Positions 24,740-34,083 of a stretch of DNA of 64,000 nucleotides are shown here, in pieces (position 1 is the stretch's first letter; every line of letters begins with the position of its first letter). A program made the translations under genes and the position numbers. Below the pieces are notes generated by a model. The model was not told where the DNA came from. It searched no databases and worked only from the letters and a program-made list of their open reading frames with translations. The DNA is from Branchiibius cervicis (GTDB lineage Bacteria; Actinomycetota; Actinomycetes; Actinomycetales; Dermatophilaceae). The DNA lies in NCBI RefSeq assembly GCF_042661605.1, contig NZ_JBHSWJ010000002.1, forward strand, positions 310,001-374,000, written 5' to 3'.

Positions 24740-26536
24740 TCAGCGGTTGCCGAGAATCTCGTCGGGGACGAGTTCGGCGATGGTCAGTACGGCGTTGATC
24801 AGGCCCAGGTGGCTAAGGGCCTGGGGTGTGTTCCCCCAGGCCGACCCGTCGTCGGGGTCGATCATCTCGGCGTAGATGCCGACGTCGTTCGAGGCGGCCA
24901 CGAGGCGGTCGATCTGGTCCACGGCCTCCTGGTGCCGCCCGACGCAGGCGAGGGCTTGTGCGCGCCAGAACGCGCACGCCACGAAGGTCTTCTCCTCCTG
25001 CTGCATCCCGGAGTAGCGATAGAGCAGGCCGTCCGCGCCGAGGGCTTCGGTGACCGCGTCGATGGTGGCGGACATGCGCTCGCCGCGATCGAACCCGGTC
25101 GGGGCGTGGAGCAGCACGGAAGCGTCCAGGTCGGAGCCGCCGGCGTAGGCGACGTACGAGCCGAGTTCTGTTGACCAGCAATGCTTTTCGATCCACGCCC
25201 GGATCCGGTCGCGTTCGGTCTGCCATCGCTCGCTGTTTCCGGGGATGGCACTGGATTCCGCCAGTGCAACAGCGTCCTCCAGCGCCTTCCAGCAACTCAT
25301 CTTCGAGCAGGTGTAGTGGCGCAGTTCGGGCAGTTCCCAAATGCCGGAGTCCGGGCGTCGCCACAGGTCGGCGACGGTGTCGGCGACCTTGGCCAGCAAC
25401 CGGCCGGTCTTGAGGTCCACTAGGTTTCCCGCGTCGACATAGGTGCGGCAGATCGCGAACAGGTCACCGTATGCGCCGAGCTGGAGCTGGTCCTGCGCCG
25501 GATTACCGTGCACGACCGGGCCGATCCCACGCCATCCGGGTACGTCGAACTGCCGGGGCTGCGGGACCGGGCCACCGTCCAGGGTGTACATGACGTGCAT
25601 CTTCGGGCCGGCGTCGCGGATGGTGCGCAGCATCCAGGACAACGCCGCGTGGGTCTCCTCGCGCAGGCCGAACCGGGTGAGCGCACGCGCGGTGTACGCC
25701 AGGTCGCGCACCCACGCGAACCGGTAGTCCCAGTTCTTGCCGCCGGCCGGGCTCTCCGGCAGGGAGGAGGTCGCGGCGGCGGCGATCGCTCCGGTCGGGC
25801 TGTAGATCAACAACTTCAGGGCGAGCGCGCTGCGCTGGACCTCCTTGGCCCACGGGCCGTCGTAGTGGAAGACCTGCGACCAGTCCTGCCAGTTGGCGAC
25901 GGTCCGATCGATGCCGTCACCGATGAGGTCGGGGTCCGGCAGATGCACCGGCTCGGCCTCCGTCGCGACCAGAGCCAGGCCATGCCGACTGCCTTCGCGG
26001 GTCGTGAATCCGCCGTGCAGGACGGGGCCGCCGGGGGCATCGTGGATCGGATCCGCCGGCCCGTGGCCCGTGCCCACCAGCGCCAGAGTCACGTCGGCGC
26101 AGCGCATGACCTGGTGACCGTCGGTGTGCTCGACCCACGGTGAGGCGGTACCCCAGGAGGTGCCGGGCTGCACCGTCCAGCGCATCGCCACCTGCCCCGA
26201 GTCGCCCTCGATCCGGCGCGACAACTGCGCCCACGGCAGACGCCCGGCGATCCCGGAGACCATGGCGTCGGTCACGCGGACCGCACCGGACGGCGTACGA
26301 AAGGTGGTCTCCAGAACGTTCGTGCCCTCCAGATAGCGCCGGGTGCTCTCGAAGTCCTCGACCGGGCGCAACTCCAGGCAGCCTCCCGTCTCCGGATCCA
26401 GCAGACGGGAGAAGATCGGCCGGGCGGCCAGGCCCGGCAACGGCAACCAGTCGATCTGTCCGTCGCGGCCGATCAGGGCGACCGTGCGCCCGTCGCCGAT
26501 GGGGGCATAGGACTCAATCGGCCGGTAGGCGCTCAG
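24740..26536 (-). CDS. Glycoside hydrolase family 15 protein (glucoamylase/trehalase type), CTG start
   Basis: About 598 residues, usual for GH15. The N-terminal domain begins SAYRPIESYAPIGDGRTVAL, matching family starts. The (alpha/alpha)6 barrel has NWDYRFAWVRD, the general acid region GIWELPELRHYTCSKMSCWK and the base region DDGSAWGNTPQALSHLGLIN. Actinobacterial relatives include trehalases and alpha-glucan hydrolases; the substrate is unclear. No ATG, GTG or TTG begins the frame near the expected N-terminus. CTG at 26536 overlaps the preceding stop (CTGA) and has AGGA four bases upstream. It is likely a cytoplasmic enzyme that mobilises trehalose or glucan under stress. Confidence 0.82.
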   Translation of the reverse strand: MSAYRPIESYAPIGDGRTVALIGRDGQIDWLPLPGLAARPIFSRLLDPETGGCLELRPVEDFESTRRYLEGTNVLETTFRTPSGAVRVTDAMVSGIAGRLPWAQLSRRIEGDSGQVAMRWTVQPGTSWGTASPWVEHTDGHQVMRCADVTLALVGTGHGPADPIHDAPGGPVLHGGFTTREGSRHGLALVATEAEPVHLPDPDLIGDGIDRTVANWQDWSQVFHYDGPWAKEVQRSALALKLLIYSPTGAIAAAATSSLPESPAGGKNWDYRFAWVRDLAYTARALTRFGLREETHAALSWMLRTIRDAGPKMHVMYTLDGGPVPQPRQFDVPGWRGIGPVVHGNPAQDQLQLGAYGDLFAICRTYVDAGNLVDLKTGRLLAKVADTVADLWRRPDSGIWELPELRHYTCSKMSCWKALEDAVALAESSAIPGNSERWQTERDRIRAWIEKHCWSTELGSYVAYAGGSDLDASVLLHAPTGFDRGERMSATIDAVTEALGADGLLYRYSGMQQEEKTFVACAFWRAQALACVGRHQEAVDQIDRLVAASNDVGIYAEMIDPDDGSAWGNTPQALSHLGLINAVLTIAELVPDEILGNR

Positions 26537-27726
26537 CGGATCCTGCCGATCAGGTCGTCGCGGGACAGGGAGTCGGCGTGTGCCAGCACCTCGCGGGCGG
26601 CGTCGGTGGAATCCCATACGTTCCACAGCAGCACGCCGACCGGTTTGCCGTCGTCCAGGTAGTAGAGGACCCCGGTGTCGAACGGTTCCTGCCAGTCCTC
26701 GACGACGTCGAGGGATCCGTCGAGGCGACCGACCGCTTCGTAGCTGGCGGTGAACACATCGGAGTAGTAGTACGGCGTGTGTGCGTACGGCTGTCCGGCG
26801 CCGGCCAGGTTGCGGCCGGCGGCCTTGCCCATCTGCTCGGCGTTGTCGACGTGTTCCACCCGCCGCTGGCCGAGGATGCGGTCGGGGTAGTTGGCGACAT
26901 CGCCGCATGCCCACACGTCCTGCGCGGACGTGCGCAACTGCTCGTCCACCAGGATGCCGTCGTCGACCGTGACGCCCGACCCTTCCATCAGGTCCACCAC
27001 CGGGGTGATGCCCAAGCCGCTGACGACCGCGTCCACCGTGACGGGATCGTGGTCGGCAAGGTCGAGCCGCACGCCATCCTCGGTGACCTCACCACCGACG
27101 ACCCTTGTGCCGCCGATGACTTCCACGCCAGCGTCGACGAAGAGCTGTTCGAAATGTTTGGCCAGGTCGGGCGGGAAGACGTTGTCACCGACCACTGACC
27201 CCTCATGGACCAGCACGGTCTCCACACCGTTCTGCACCAGCGCGGCCGCTAGCTCGGTACCGATGAAGCCGCCGCCGACGACGGCGATCCGGCCGTGTCG
27301 GTCGGCCAGTGCCCGCAACTCGCGGTAGTTCTGGGCGGACCGGAACGGCAACACGTTCGGGCCGGCGGGCAGCGGCAACAGCCGGGGCGCTCCACCGGTC
27401 GCGATCACCGCCTTGCCGTAGCTGACGACGTCGCCGTCGGTGGTGTCGACCTCGTGCTCGTCCGGTCGGACGGCCGCAACTGAGCACTGCAGGCGGATCT
27501 GTGCGCCGGTGGCCGCGGCCGTACCGAGTGGGACCTGATCCCAGGTGAATTCGGGATCGGTCCACAGCTTCTTGCTCAGCGCGGGGCGCGTATAGGGCTC
27601 ATCGACGTCCTCGCTGAGGATGCCGATGGTCCCGGTCTCGTCGAGTTCGCGGATACCGCGCGCGGCGGTGTCTGCCGACATTCCGCCGCCGATGATCAGG
27701 TAGTCGAAGTGCGTGGAATCGGCCAT
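26533..27726 (-). CDS. FAD-dependent pyridine nucleotide-disulfide oxidoreductase (ferredoxin reductase-like)
   Basis: About 397 residues with the two-dinucleotide fold. The FAD motif is DYLIIGGGMSADTAARGIRE, the NAD(P)H motif IAVVGGGFIGTELAAAL, and the second FAD segment DVWACGDVANY. The C-terminal domain ends with VLLWNVWDSTDAAREVL, as in putidaredoxin/rubredoxin reductase relatives. It has no CxxC active site, so it is not a disulfide reductase. ATG at 27726 is chosen because residues after it match family starts. The gene leads the GH15/SDR operon. Its electron acceptor is not encoded nearby. Confidence 0.87.
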   Translation of the reverse strand: MADSTHFDYLIIGGGMSADTAARGIRELDETGTIGILSEDVDEPYTRPALSKKLWTDPEFTWDQVPLGTAAATGAQIRLQCSVAAVRPDEHEVDTTDGDVVSYGKAVIATGGAPRLLPLPAGPNVLPFRSAQNYRELRALADRHGRIAVVGGGFIGTELAAALVQNGVETVLVHEGSVVGDNVFPPDLAKHFEQLFVDAGVEVIGGTRVVGGEVTEDGVRLDLADHDPVTVDAVVSGLGITPVVDLMEGSGVTVDDGILVDEQLRTSAQDVWACGDVANYPDRILGQRRVEHVDNAEQMGKAAGRNLAGAGQPYAHTPYYYSDVFTASYEAVGRLDGSLDVVEDWQEPFDTGVLYYLDDGKPVGVLLWNVWDSTDAAREVLAHADSLSRDDLIGRIR

Positions 27727-27823
27727 AGTCCAACGCAACCACGACCGACGGGGACCGACAACGGCTCTGGGTATGTACCCGGTCAGGTGGTCCCAATGCT
27801 GTTGACCCGGGCACGCTGGTCCC

Positions 27824-28449
27824 ATGGCCTATCGGATCACGCCGGACGGGCTGCTGGACACGTACGGCACGACGTACGCGCAAGAAGCAGGAATCACTCT
27901 GCGGGACAAGCCTGCTCCGCTCTATCAATTGCTCGTTCTCACGATGCTCTCGTCGATCAGGATCTCGGCTGACACGGCCGCGCGCGCCGCGTCCGAATTG
28001 TTCCGGGCCGGGTGGCGCACACCGACACATCTGTTGGAGTCGACCTGGCAGGAGCGGGTGGATGCGCTGGGGCGGGGTGGCTACCGCCGGTACGACGAGA
28101 GCACCGCGGACTACCTGGCGCAACAGGCCGAACAGGTGCGTGACCGGCTTCACGGCGATCTGCGCCGGCTCACCCCCGATGACCGAGGCGGCGTGCCGGC
28201 GCTGCGCAAGGCGTTGCAGGAGTTCCCCGGATCGGGCCGACCGGGTCGGCCATCTTCTGCCGGGAGGTGCAGGCGGTCTGGCCCACGGTGCGGCCGTTCT
28301 TCGACACTCGCGCCCGGCGTGCGGCCACGCAGTTGGGCTATCCGAGCGACCCGCACGAGTTGGCGGACCTGGTAGGGCCGCAACGGACCGCGGTGTTCTC
28401 AGCCGCCTTGGTGCGCTGGTCGCTGGACCGCAGCGCGCGCAAGCGCTAA
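27824..28449 (+). CDS. HhH-GPD (endonuclease III-like) protein (one apparent frameshift)
   Basis: Adding one base near 28229-28230 joins two frames (LQEFPG to IGPTGSAIFCREVQ), giving about 208 residues. The helix-hairpin-helix is EFPGIGPTGSAIF, and the N-terminal half has LLVLTMLSSIRISADTAARA, like endonuclease III. The catalytic lysine of the Nth hairpin and the C-terminal 4Fe-4S cysteines are absent. It may be a DNA-binding or monofunctional relative with altered chemistry. ATG at 27824 faces the FAD reductase start across 97 bp. It overlaps the convergent HAD gene by four bases. Confidence 0.7.
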
Positions 28450-29264
28450 CCCAGTAGCGTGCGCACGACGCGCACCACACCGTCGTCGGTGTTGGCGGGT
28501 GCTTCGAAACGGGCCACCTTCTTGATGTCGGGGTGGGCGTTGGCCATCGCGTACGAGATGCCCGCTGCCTCCAGGAGCTCCTTGTCGTTGAGGTAATCCC
28601 CGAACGCCACGGTCTGATCGCGGGTCACCCCCAGCGCTTCCTGCAGCCGCCGCAGCGCCTGGCCTTTGTCCACGCCGCGGTTCATCACATCGACCCAGTG
28701 CTGGCCGGAGACCACCACCTGATGGCTGCGCGCGAACTTCTCCAGCGCCGGACCGGCACCGGTCGCGGACGATTCGAAGTCGTAGACCGCGACCTTGAGC
28801 ACGTCGTCCTCGTAGTCCAGAACGTCGGGCAGCACCTCCAGGCGGGCGTAGTACTTGTCCGCCTCCGCACGGAAGGCCGGGTCGTTGCGCTCGACGTACG
28901 CCGATCGCTTGCCGCAGACCACCACGCCTAGATCCAGGTCGGACCGGGTCCGCAGCGTTTCGACGATGGACACCACGACGCCCGCCTCCAGCGTGTCGGA
29001 ACTGATCTCGGCGCCGTCGCGCACGACGTACGTGCCGTTCTCGGCGATGAACACCATTCCCTGCGAGTGGGCGGCGAAGGTGCGCTCGAGGGTGGCGTAC
29101 TGGCGGCCGCTCGCCGGGGCGAAAACCACGCCGCGGGAACGCATCTCGTCCAGCAGCGGCCACAAGTCGCTGGGGACCTGACCATCGCCGTCGAGCAGGG
29201 TCCCGTCCATGTCGGCGGCGACGAGCCGGACGTCGGCGTGATCGGGCAGATCCAGGGAAGGCAC
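28446..29264 (-). CDS. Cof-type HAD hydrolase
   Basis: A 272-residue protein of HAD subfamily IIB. The nucleophile motif is VAADMDGTLLDGDG, motif II lies near VVFAPASGRQY, and motif IV is TVAFGDYLNDKELLEAAG with a large cap between. Relatives dephosphorylate sugar phosphates, phosphoglycolate or flavin intermediates; the substrate is unassigned. It starts at GTG 29264, nine bases downstream of the VOC-gene stop on the same strand. There is no pathway context. Confidence 0.87.
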   Translation of the reverse strand: MPSLDLPDHADVRLVAADMDGTLLDGDGQVPSDLWPLLDEMRSRGVVFAPASGRQYATLERTFAAHSQGMVFIAENGTYVVRDGAEISSDTLEAGVVVSIVETLRTRSDLDLGVVVCGKRSAYVERNDPAFRAEADKYYARLEVLPDVLDYEDDVLKVAVYDFESSATGAGPALEKFARSHQVVVSGQHWVDVMNRGVDKGQALRRLQEALGVTRDQTVAFGDYLNDKELLEAAGISYAMANAHPDIKKVARFEAPANTDDGVVRVVRTLLG

Positions 29265-29273
29265 CCGGCCAGC

Positions 29274-29690
29274 TTAGGAAGTGATCGGTAGCCCGGGCTC
29301 GGGCAGGTCATTGTCGTAGAGGCAGAACGGGTGTCCCACCGGATCGAACATCACCCGCACGTTGTGCTGGGGCTGGAAGTCCGCCGGGCGGGCACCCAGA
29401 GCGACGGCATCCTCCAGGGCACCGGCCAGGTCGTCCACCTCCAGGTCCAGATGCAGCTGCATCTGCTGGTGGGTGGTGTCCGAGGGCCAGGTCGGCGCGA
29501 CGTACCCCGCCTCGGTCTGGAAGGCGAGGTTCACCGGCAGATCCGGCATCTGCAGGCTGCACCAGTCCGGTTCGTCGTCGGCCAACGGCCAGCCGAGCAG
29601 ATCGGAGTAGAAATGCGCCAGCGCCCGCGCGTCGGGAGCGTCGAGCACGACACCGAGCCAGCCGCGGGGGATCCGTCCTCGAATAGCCAT
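29274..29690 (-). CDS. VOC-superfamily (glyoxalase/bleomycin-resistance-like) protein
   Basis: A 138-residue single VOC repeat pair: LGVVLDAPDARALAHFYSDLLGWPLADDEPDWC, then QMQLHLDLEVDDLAGALEDAVALGA and a final MFDPVGHPFCLYD. The pattern is that of the actinobacterial glyoxalase-like family. Metal ligands and substrate are uncertain. It is probably co-transcribed with the downstream HAD gene. Confidence 0.8.
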   Translation of the reverse strand: MAIRGRIPRGWLGVVLDAPDARALAHFYSDLLGWPLADDEPDWCSLQMPDLPVNLAFQTEAGYVAPTWPSDTTHQQMQLHLDLEVDDLAGALEDAVALGARPADFQPQHNVRVMFDPVGHPFCLYDNDLPEPGLPITS

Positions 29691-29714
29691 AGGTCACGGT
29701 GGCACACTTGAGCG

Positions 29715-29933
29715 GTGAATGCGCAGTCTCCGCTACCGATGGCCGGTATCGATGAGCCGACGGGCCATCCGATCGGGATCGCCCTCGGCTTCTTCGGGTT
29801 GGCCCTGTTCTTCATCGCCATCTTCGCGGTCATGGCCTACGTCGGGCACCGCCGCAGGCTGCGCAACGGCCCGCCCCCGCCGCCGGTCTACCCGATCCTG
29901 GGCAAGCCCGGCGAGCCGCAGAAGAAGAATTAG
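29715..29933 (+). CDS. Small single-pass membrane protein
   Basis: A 72-residue protein from GTG 29715, with one transmembrane helix (IGIALGFFGLALFFIAIFAV) followed by a basic segment HRRRLRN and a proline-rich, lysine-ending tail (PPPPPVYPILGK). The positive-inside rule puts the C-terminus in the cytoplasm. I do not recognise the family. It overlaps the convergent hydrolase gene by four bases. A small size and low complexity limit confidence. Confidence 0.55.
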   Translation: MNAQSPLPMAGIDEPTGHPIGIALGFFGLALFFIAIFAVMAYVGHRRRLRNGPPPPPVYPILGKPGEPQKKN

Positions 29934-30745
29934 GGCGCCGCGATCCGCGTGATCGCATCGACCACATCGCGGGCGTTGGTCTCCGGTAACCAGTGCTGCG
30001 CGTTGATTTCCCGGAACTCGTAGTCTCCCGAGACGAACTCAGCCGTGCGCTCGGCCGCTGCCCGGCCCAGGAACGGGTCTCGGCTGCCCCACAGATACGT
30101 GGTTGGCACCTGACTCCTGGGGCCTCGCGGCGTCGACGGCGTCTTGCTCAGCATCGCGCGGTACCAGTTCAGCGGGCCGGTGAGTGAGTTCGGATCCTTG
30201 AACCGGTCCGCGTAGTGCAGGGCCTGCTCCTTGGCGACGCCGCCCTTGATGTACAGGCCCGGCAGGGTGCGCTGGACGGCCCGCTCGGCGACCCAGGGGA
30301 TCTGGAACCCCACCATGTACGCCGAGTGCGGCCACTGGCTGGGCGACTTCAGCATCGCCGCGGTGTGCGGTGTCGAGAGCACGGTAACCGCCCAGAGCCG
30401 GTCGGCCAGCGCACTGCGGGCGGCCCACGCGACCCCACCGCCCCAGTCGTGCCCCACCAGGTGCACCTTCTCCTGGCCGCTGGCATCGATCAGCGCCTCA
30501 ACGTCCTTGACCAACTCCGGCACGACGTACGCCGATCGGCCGCGGGGCGTGGCGCGCGGGGAGTAACCGCGTTGATCGGGGGCGAGCGTCCGTAGTCCGG
30601 CCTCGTTCAGCAGCGGTGTCACCTGGTCCCAGGCGGTGCGGTCCTGGGGGAAACCGTGCAGCAGAATCACGACCGGTCCGTCGGCGGGGCCGCGGTCGGT
30701 GACGTCGAAGGTCAGGCCGTTTCGGGTGAAGGAGTCCACGCGCAC
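29930..30745 (-). CDS. Alpha/beta hydrolase (epoxide hydrolase-like)
   Basis: About 271 residues. The oxyanion-hole motif is HGFPQD, the nucleophile elbow VGHDWGGGVAW has aspartate, as in epoxide hydrolases and haloalkane dehalogenases, the acid region is LWGSRDPFLG and the histidine is in NAQHWLPE. Aspartate as nucleophile argues against an esterase. GTG at 30745 or 30739 starts the protein; longer in-frame sequence antisense to the MFS gene is not credible. It is divergent from the MFS gene across 15 bp. The substrate is unknown. Confidence 0.85.
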   Translation of the reverse strand: MRVDSFTRNGLTFDVTDRGPADGPVVILLHGFPQDRTAWDQVTPLLNEAGLRTLAPDQRGYSPRATPRGRSAYVVPELVKDVEALIDASGQEKVHLVGHDWGGGVAWAARSALADRLWAVTVLSTPHTAAMLKSPSQWPHSAYMVGFQIPWVAERAVQRTLPGLYIKGGVAKEQALHYADRFKDPNSLTGPLNWYRAMLSKTPSTPRGPRSQVPTTYLWGSRDPFLGRAAAERTAEFVSGDYEFREINAQHWLPETNARDVVDAITRIAAP

Positions 30746-30760
30746 TAGCCTGGCAGAGTC

Positions 30761-32065
30761 ATGACCGATCCCGCCCTGAGATACCCCCTCGGCGGACGCC
30801 GGGCCTATCTGGTGTGGGGCACCGCGGTCAGCATCTACTTCCTGGCCGTCTTCCACCGGAGTTCCTTGGGCGTCGCCGGCATCATCGCGGCGCAGCGCTT
30901 CCACATCACCTCGGCTCAGTTGGGCACGTTCGTGATGCTGCAACTGTTCGTCTACGCCGCGTTGCAGGTGCCGGTGGGCGCGTTGTTGGACCGGTTCGGG
31001 TCCAAGGTGCTGCTCATCACCGGGCTGGTGCTGATGACCGTGGCGCAGGCCGGATTCGCCTTCGCCGCAAGCTATCCGGCGGGCCTCATCGCCCGCGTCG
31101 TGATCGGTGCCGGTGACGCAATGATCTTCGTGTCGGTGCTGCGGATCGTGGCGCTGTGGTTCCCTTCGCGGCGGGCCGCCGTGATCACGCAGTTCACCGG
31201 TCTCATCGGCCAGGTCGGCGCGCTCGTGGCCGCAGGCCCGCTCGCGGTGGCGTTGCACGACTGGGGCTGGACGAAGACCTTCCTGGTGGCGTCGCTGGCC
31301 GGCGTCCTCTTCGGGGTGGCGCTGCTCGCGATCGTCAAGGACTCGCCGTACGTCAGCCATCGCCAGGAGGAGGTGCGGCTGCGCGCGGTGACCCAGGCGC
31401 TGCGGGCGGCATGGGCGCACCCGGGCACCAAACTCGGGCTGTGGTGCCACTTCACCTCACAGTTCGCGGCGACAGTCTTTGCGCTGATCTGGGGTTTCCC
31501 GTTCCTGACCGCGGGGGAGGGGTTGTCGACCGGTATGGCCAGCACGTTGCTGTCGATCATGGTGGTCAGTTCCTCGATCGCCGGTCCGTTGATCGGGGTC
31601 TTCTCCGCGCGGTTCCCCTACCGGCGCTCGCAGTCCGTGCTGTGGATCGTCGCGGCCATGGCAGTGGTGTGGACCGCGGTGCTGTTGTGGCCCGGGCGTG
31701 CGCCGCTGTGGCTACTGATCCTGCTGGTCGTGGTGATCGCGATCGGCGGGCCGGGATCGGTCGTCGGTTTCGACCTGGCCCGCACGTTCAACCCGCCGGC
31801 CCGGATCGGTTCGGCGACGGGCATCGTCAACGTCGGCGGCTTCACGGCATCCTTGTCGACGATCTGGCTGATCGGGGTCGTGCTGGACAAGGTCAATCCC
31901 GGCGGCGCCTCGGCGTACACCTTGGACGGCTTCCGCGCCGCGATGTCGGTCCAGTACGCCGTGTGGGGCGTTGGCGTCGTGATGATCCTGCTGCTGCGGC
32001 GTAAGACCCGTGCCCTGGTCGACACTGAGGACGAATACGCCCACCTGCGCCCCCTCGGCCGCTGA
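30761..32065 (+). CDS. MFS transporter
   Basis: A 434-residue protein with 12 predicted transmembrane segments. The first is YLVWGTAVSIYFLAVFHRSS, and the loop 2-3 motif is DRFGSKVLL. The overall pattern resembles nitrate/nitrite- or sugar-phosphate-type MFS members lacking large loops. The substrate is unknown. ATG at 30761 lies 15 bp from the divergent hydrolase start, so the two promoters must overlap coding sequence. The short gap to the convergent peptidase gene (92 bp) holds nothing I can identify. Confidence 0.85.
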   Translation: MTDPALRYPLGGRRAYLVWGTAVSIYFLAVFHRSSLGVAGIIAAQRFHITSAQLGTFVMLQLFVYAALQVPVGALLDRFGSKVLLITGLVLMTVAQAGFAFAASYPAGLIARVVIGAGDAMIFVSVLRIVALWFPSRRAAVITQFTGLIGQVGALVAAGPLAVALHDWGWTKTFLVASLAGVLFGVALLAIVKDSPYVSHRQEEVRLRAVTQALRAAWAHPGTKLGLWCHFTSQFAATVFALIWGFPFLTAGEGLSTGMASTLLSIMVVSSSIAGPLIGVFSARFPYRRSQSVLWIVAAMAVVWTAVLLWPGRAPLWLLILLVVVIAIGGPGSVVGFDLARTFNPPARIGSATGIVNVGGFTASLSTIWLIGVVLDKVNPGGASAYTLDGFRAAMSVQYAVWGVGVVMILLLRRKTRALVDTEDEYAHLRPLGR

Positions 32066-32157
32066 CGCGCTTCTCACATTGTCGGCAATCAGCGCTTTCT
32101 CGGACGATGCCTCACCGGACGACCGAGAATGTGAAGATTTGCGAGCAAGTGCAACGG

Positions 32158-34079
32158 CTACAGGTTGTCGATCTCGACCGGCGGCAGCGAGTCAGCCGGT
32201 GTGAAGCCGAAAACCCTTCCGTAAAAGGAGAGTTCGGCCTGGGTAGCAGTCGTGATGGTGTCTGCCCGACGGAAGCCGTGGCCCTCGCCCTCGAAGAGGA
32301 TCAGCGCCACCGGCAGGCCCTTGGCGCGCACCGCATCGGCCATCGCCTCGGCCTGGTTGGGTGGCACCACCATGTCGTCGGCCCCTTGCAGCAGCAGCAT
32401 CGGCGCCGACAGCTGATCCAGATGGTGGATCGGTGACCGGTCCCGATAGGTCCGGGCCGCGGCCGGATACGGGCCGACCAGGCCGATGGGGTAACGGGAC
32501 TCGAATTTGTGGGTGTCCCGCGCCAGCATCTCCAGATCGCCGATGCCGTAGTAGCTGACCCCGGCCGCGAAGGTGTCGGTCGCAACGAGGGACTGCAGGG
32601 TGGTGTAGCCGCCCGCGCTGCCACCGCGCACGATCAACCGCTGCGGATCGGCGAGTCCCTGCTGCGCCATCGCCACTGCCCCGGCGGCGCAGTCCTCGAC
32701 GTCAATGATGCCCCAATTACCCTGCAGCGCATCGCGATACGGACGTCCATAACCCGCCGACCCGCGGTAGTCGACATCCAGCACCGCGAAGCCGCGTGAC
32801 GTCCAGTACTGCACCGCGAGGCTGAAGCCGGACGACGCGGCAGCCGTCGGACCGCCGTGCGACTCCACGATCAGCGGCGGCAACTCACCCTCGGGCGCCG
32901 CGAAGTCGGGATTGGTCGGCGCGTAGTACAACCCGTGCACCTCACCCGGCACCGACGGCACGGTGCTGGCCCAACTGACCTGTCGTGGAGCCGCAACCCA
33001 TTCCGCCGGAAGGGATTGCGGGCTGGCGTGACGGACGTCGGTCCACTGTCCCGACTCCAGGCCGATCGTGGCCAACCGCAACGGTTCGTCCGGTGCCTTG
33101 ATCAACGCGGCGGCCGTCCCGCCCCATGAGGTCAGTGACTCGGTTCCCCCGGCTGGCAGGACGGTCATCGCCTCCCCGGTGCCCCGCTCGATCACGACCA
33201 GCGAGGTGACCCCGGCGAAAGTGCGAGTGGCCAGCACGTGCGTCGTGCTGAGGGCGACGTAGGGGGACAGACCGAAAACCCATTGCGGGCCGGCGTATTC
33301 GGCTTCATCGGGGTGCAGCGCGGTGACGGTGGAGCCGCTCTGAGCGTAGAGATTCCACCAGCCCGTGCGGTCGGAGACGAAGAGCAGGTCGCCGCCGGGA
33401 GCCCATCGCGGGTGGATCGCCGATTCGTGCGGTCCACCGGCAACGTCCGTCACGTCGACCACGGTCAGGTCGGAGGTGAGTACGCCGCGTCGGACCAGGG
33501 TCGCGTCCCATGGCATCGCCGGGTGATCCCACTGCGTCCACGCCAGTTCGCAGTCGGCCGACAGTTGCGGGTCGGAATAGAAGTCGGCGCCGGTGCACAG
33601 GACCGTGCCGGGGCCTTCCTCGTCCAATCGCAAGGCCACGATCTCATTCACCGGCTCACCGCCGCCGGAGTGGTCTTCCCGCACCGCCAGCACCAGTCCG
33701 CGTCCGGCGTGCACCCGCAGATCGGCGTACCGGAAGCCCTGACCGGCGGGCGTCAACGGCATCGGGCCGTCGTCGGTGACCCGGAAGACCTGGCCCGAGG
33801 CGAAGTCGGAGAAGACCACGACCCCGAGCCGGGCGGCGTACGCCCCTCCGCCGTATTCGTGCACCCGGGTGCGCACGTTGAACGGCGCGGGGACGACCAG
33901 CTGCGGCTCGCCCCCGGATCCCGCCGCCACAGACCCACGCGCCCCTGCTCCGACGGACGCGACTCCAGCCAGTAGAGCGTCTCGCCGTCGAGGATCGGGC
34001 TGGACAGGCCGACGCTCTGGGAGGTCAGCATCGAGGTCGTGACGATGGACTCCCAGGACCCGAAGGGTGCGGTCGGCAT
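32158..34079 (-). CDS. S9-family prolyl oligopeptidase (one apparent frameshift)
   Basis: Adding one base to the C5 run 33911-33915 joins an N-terminal frame (SPILDGETLYWLESRP) to the main frame (GEPQLVVPAPFNVRTRVHEY), giving about 640 residues. The first 370 residues are a beta-propeller (DLLFVSDRTGWWNLY); the rest is the alpha/beta-hydrolase domain. The catalytic triad is Ser in VRGGSAGGYTTL, Asp in LQGADDMVVPPNQ and His in EGEGHGFR. It cleaves short peptides, probably in the cytoplasm, as no signal peptide is seen. It lies four bases upstream of the ppa stop on the same strand. Confidence 0.83.
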
Positions 34080-34083
34080 GGGA

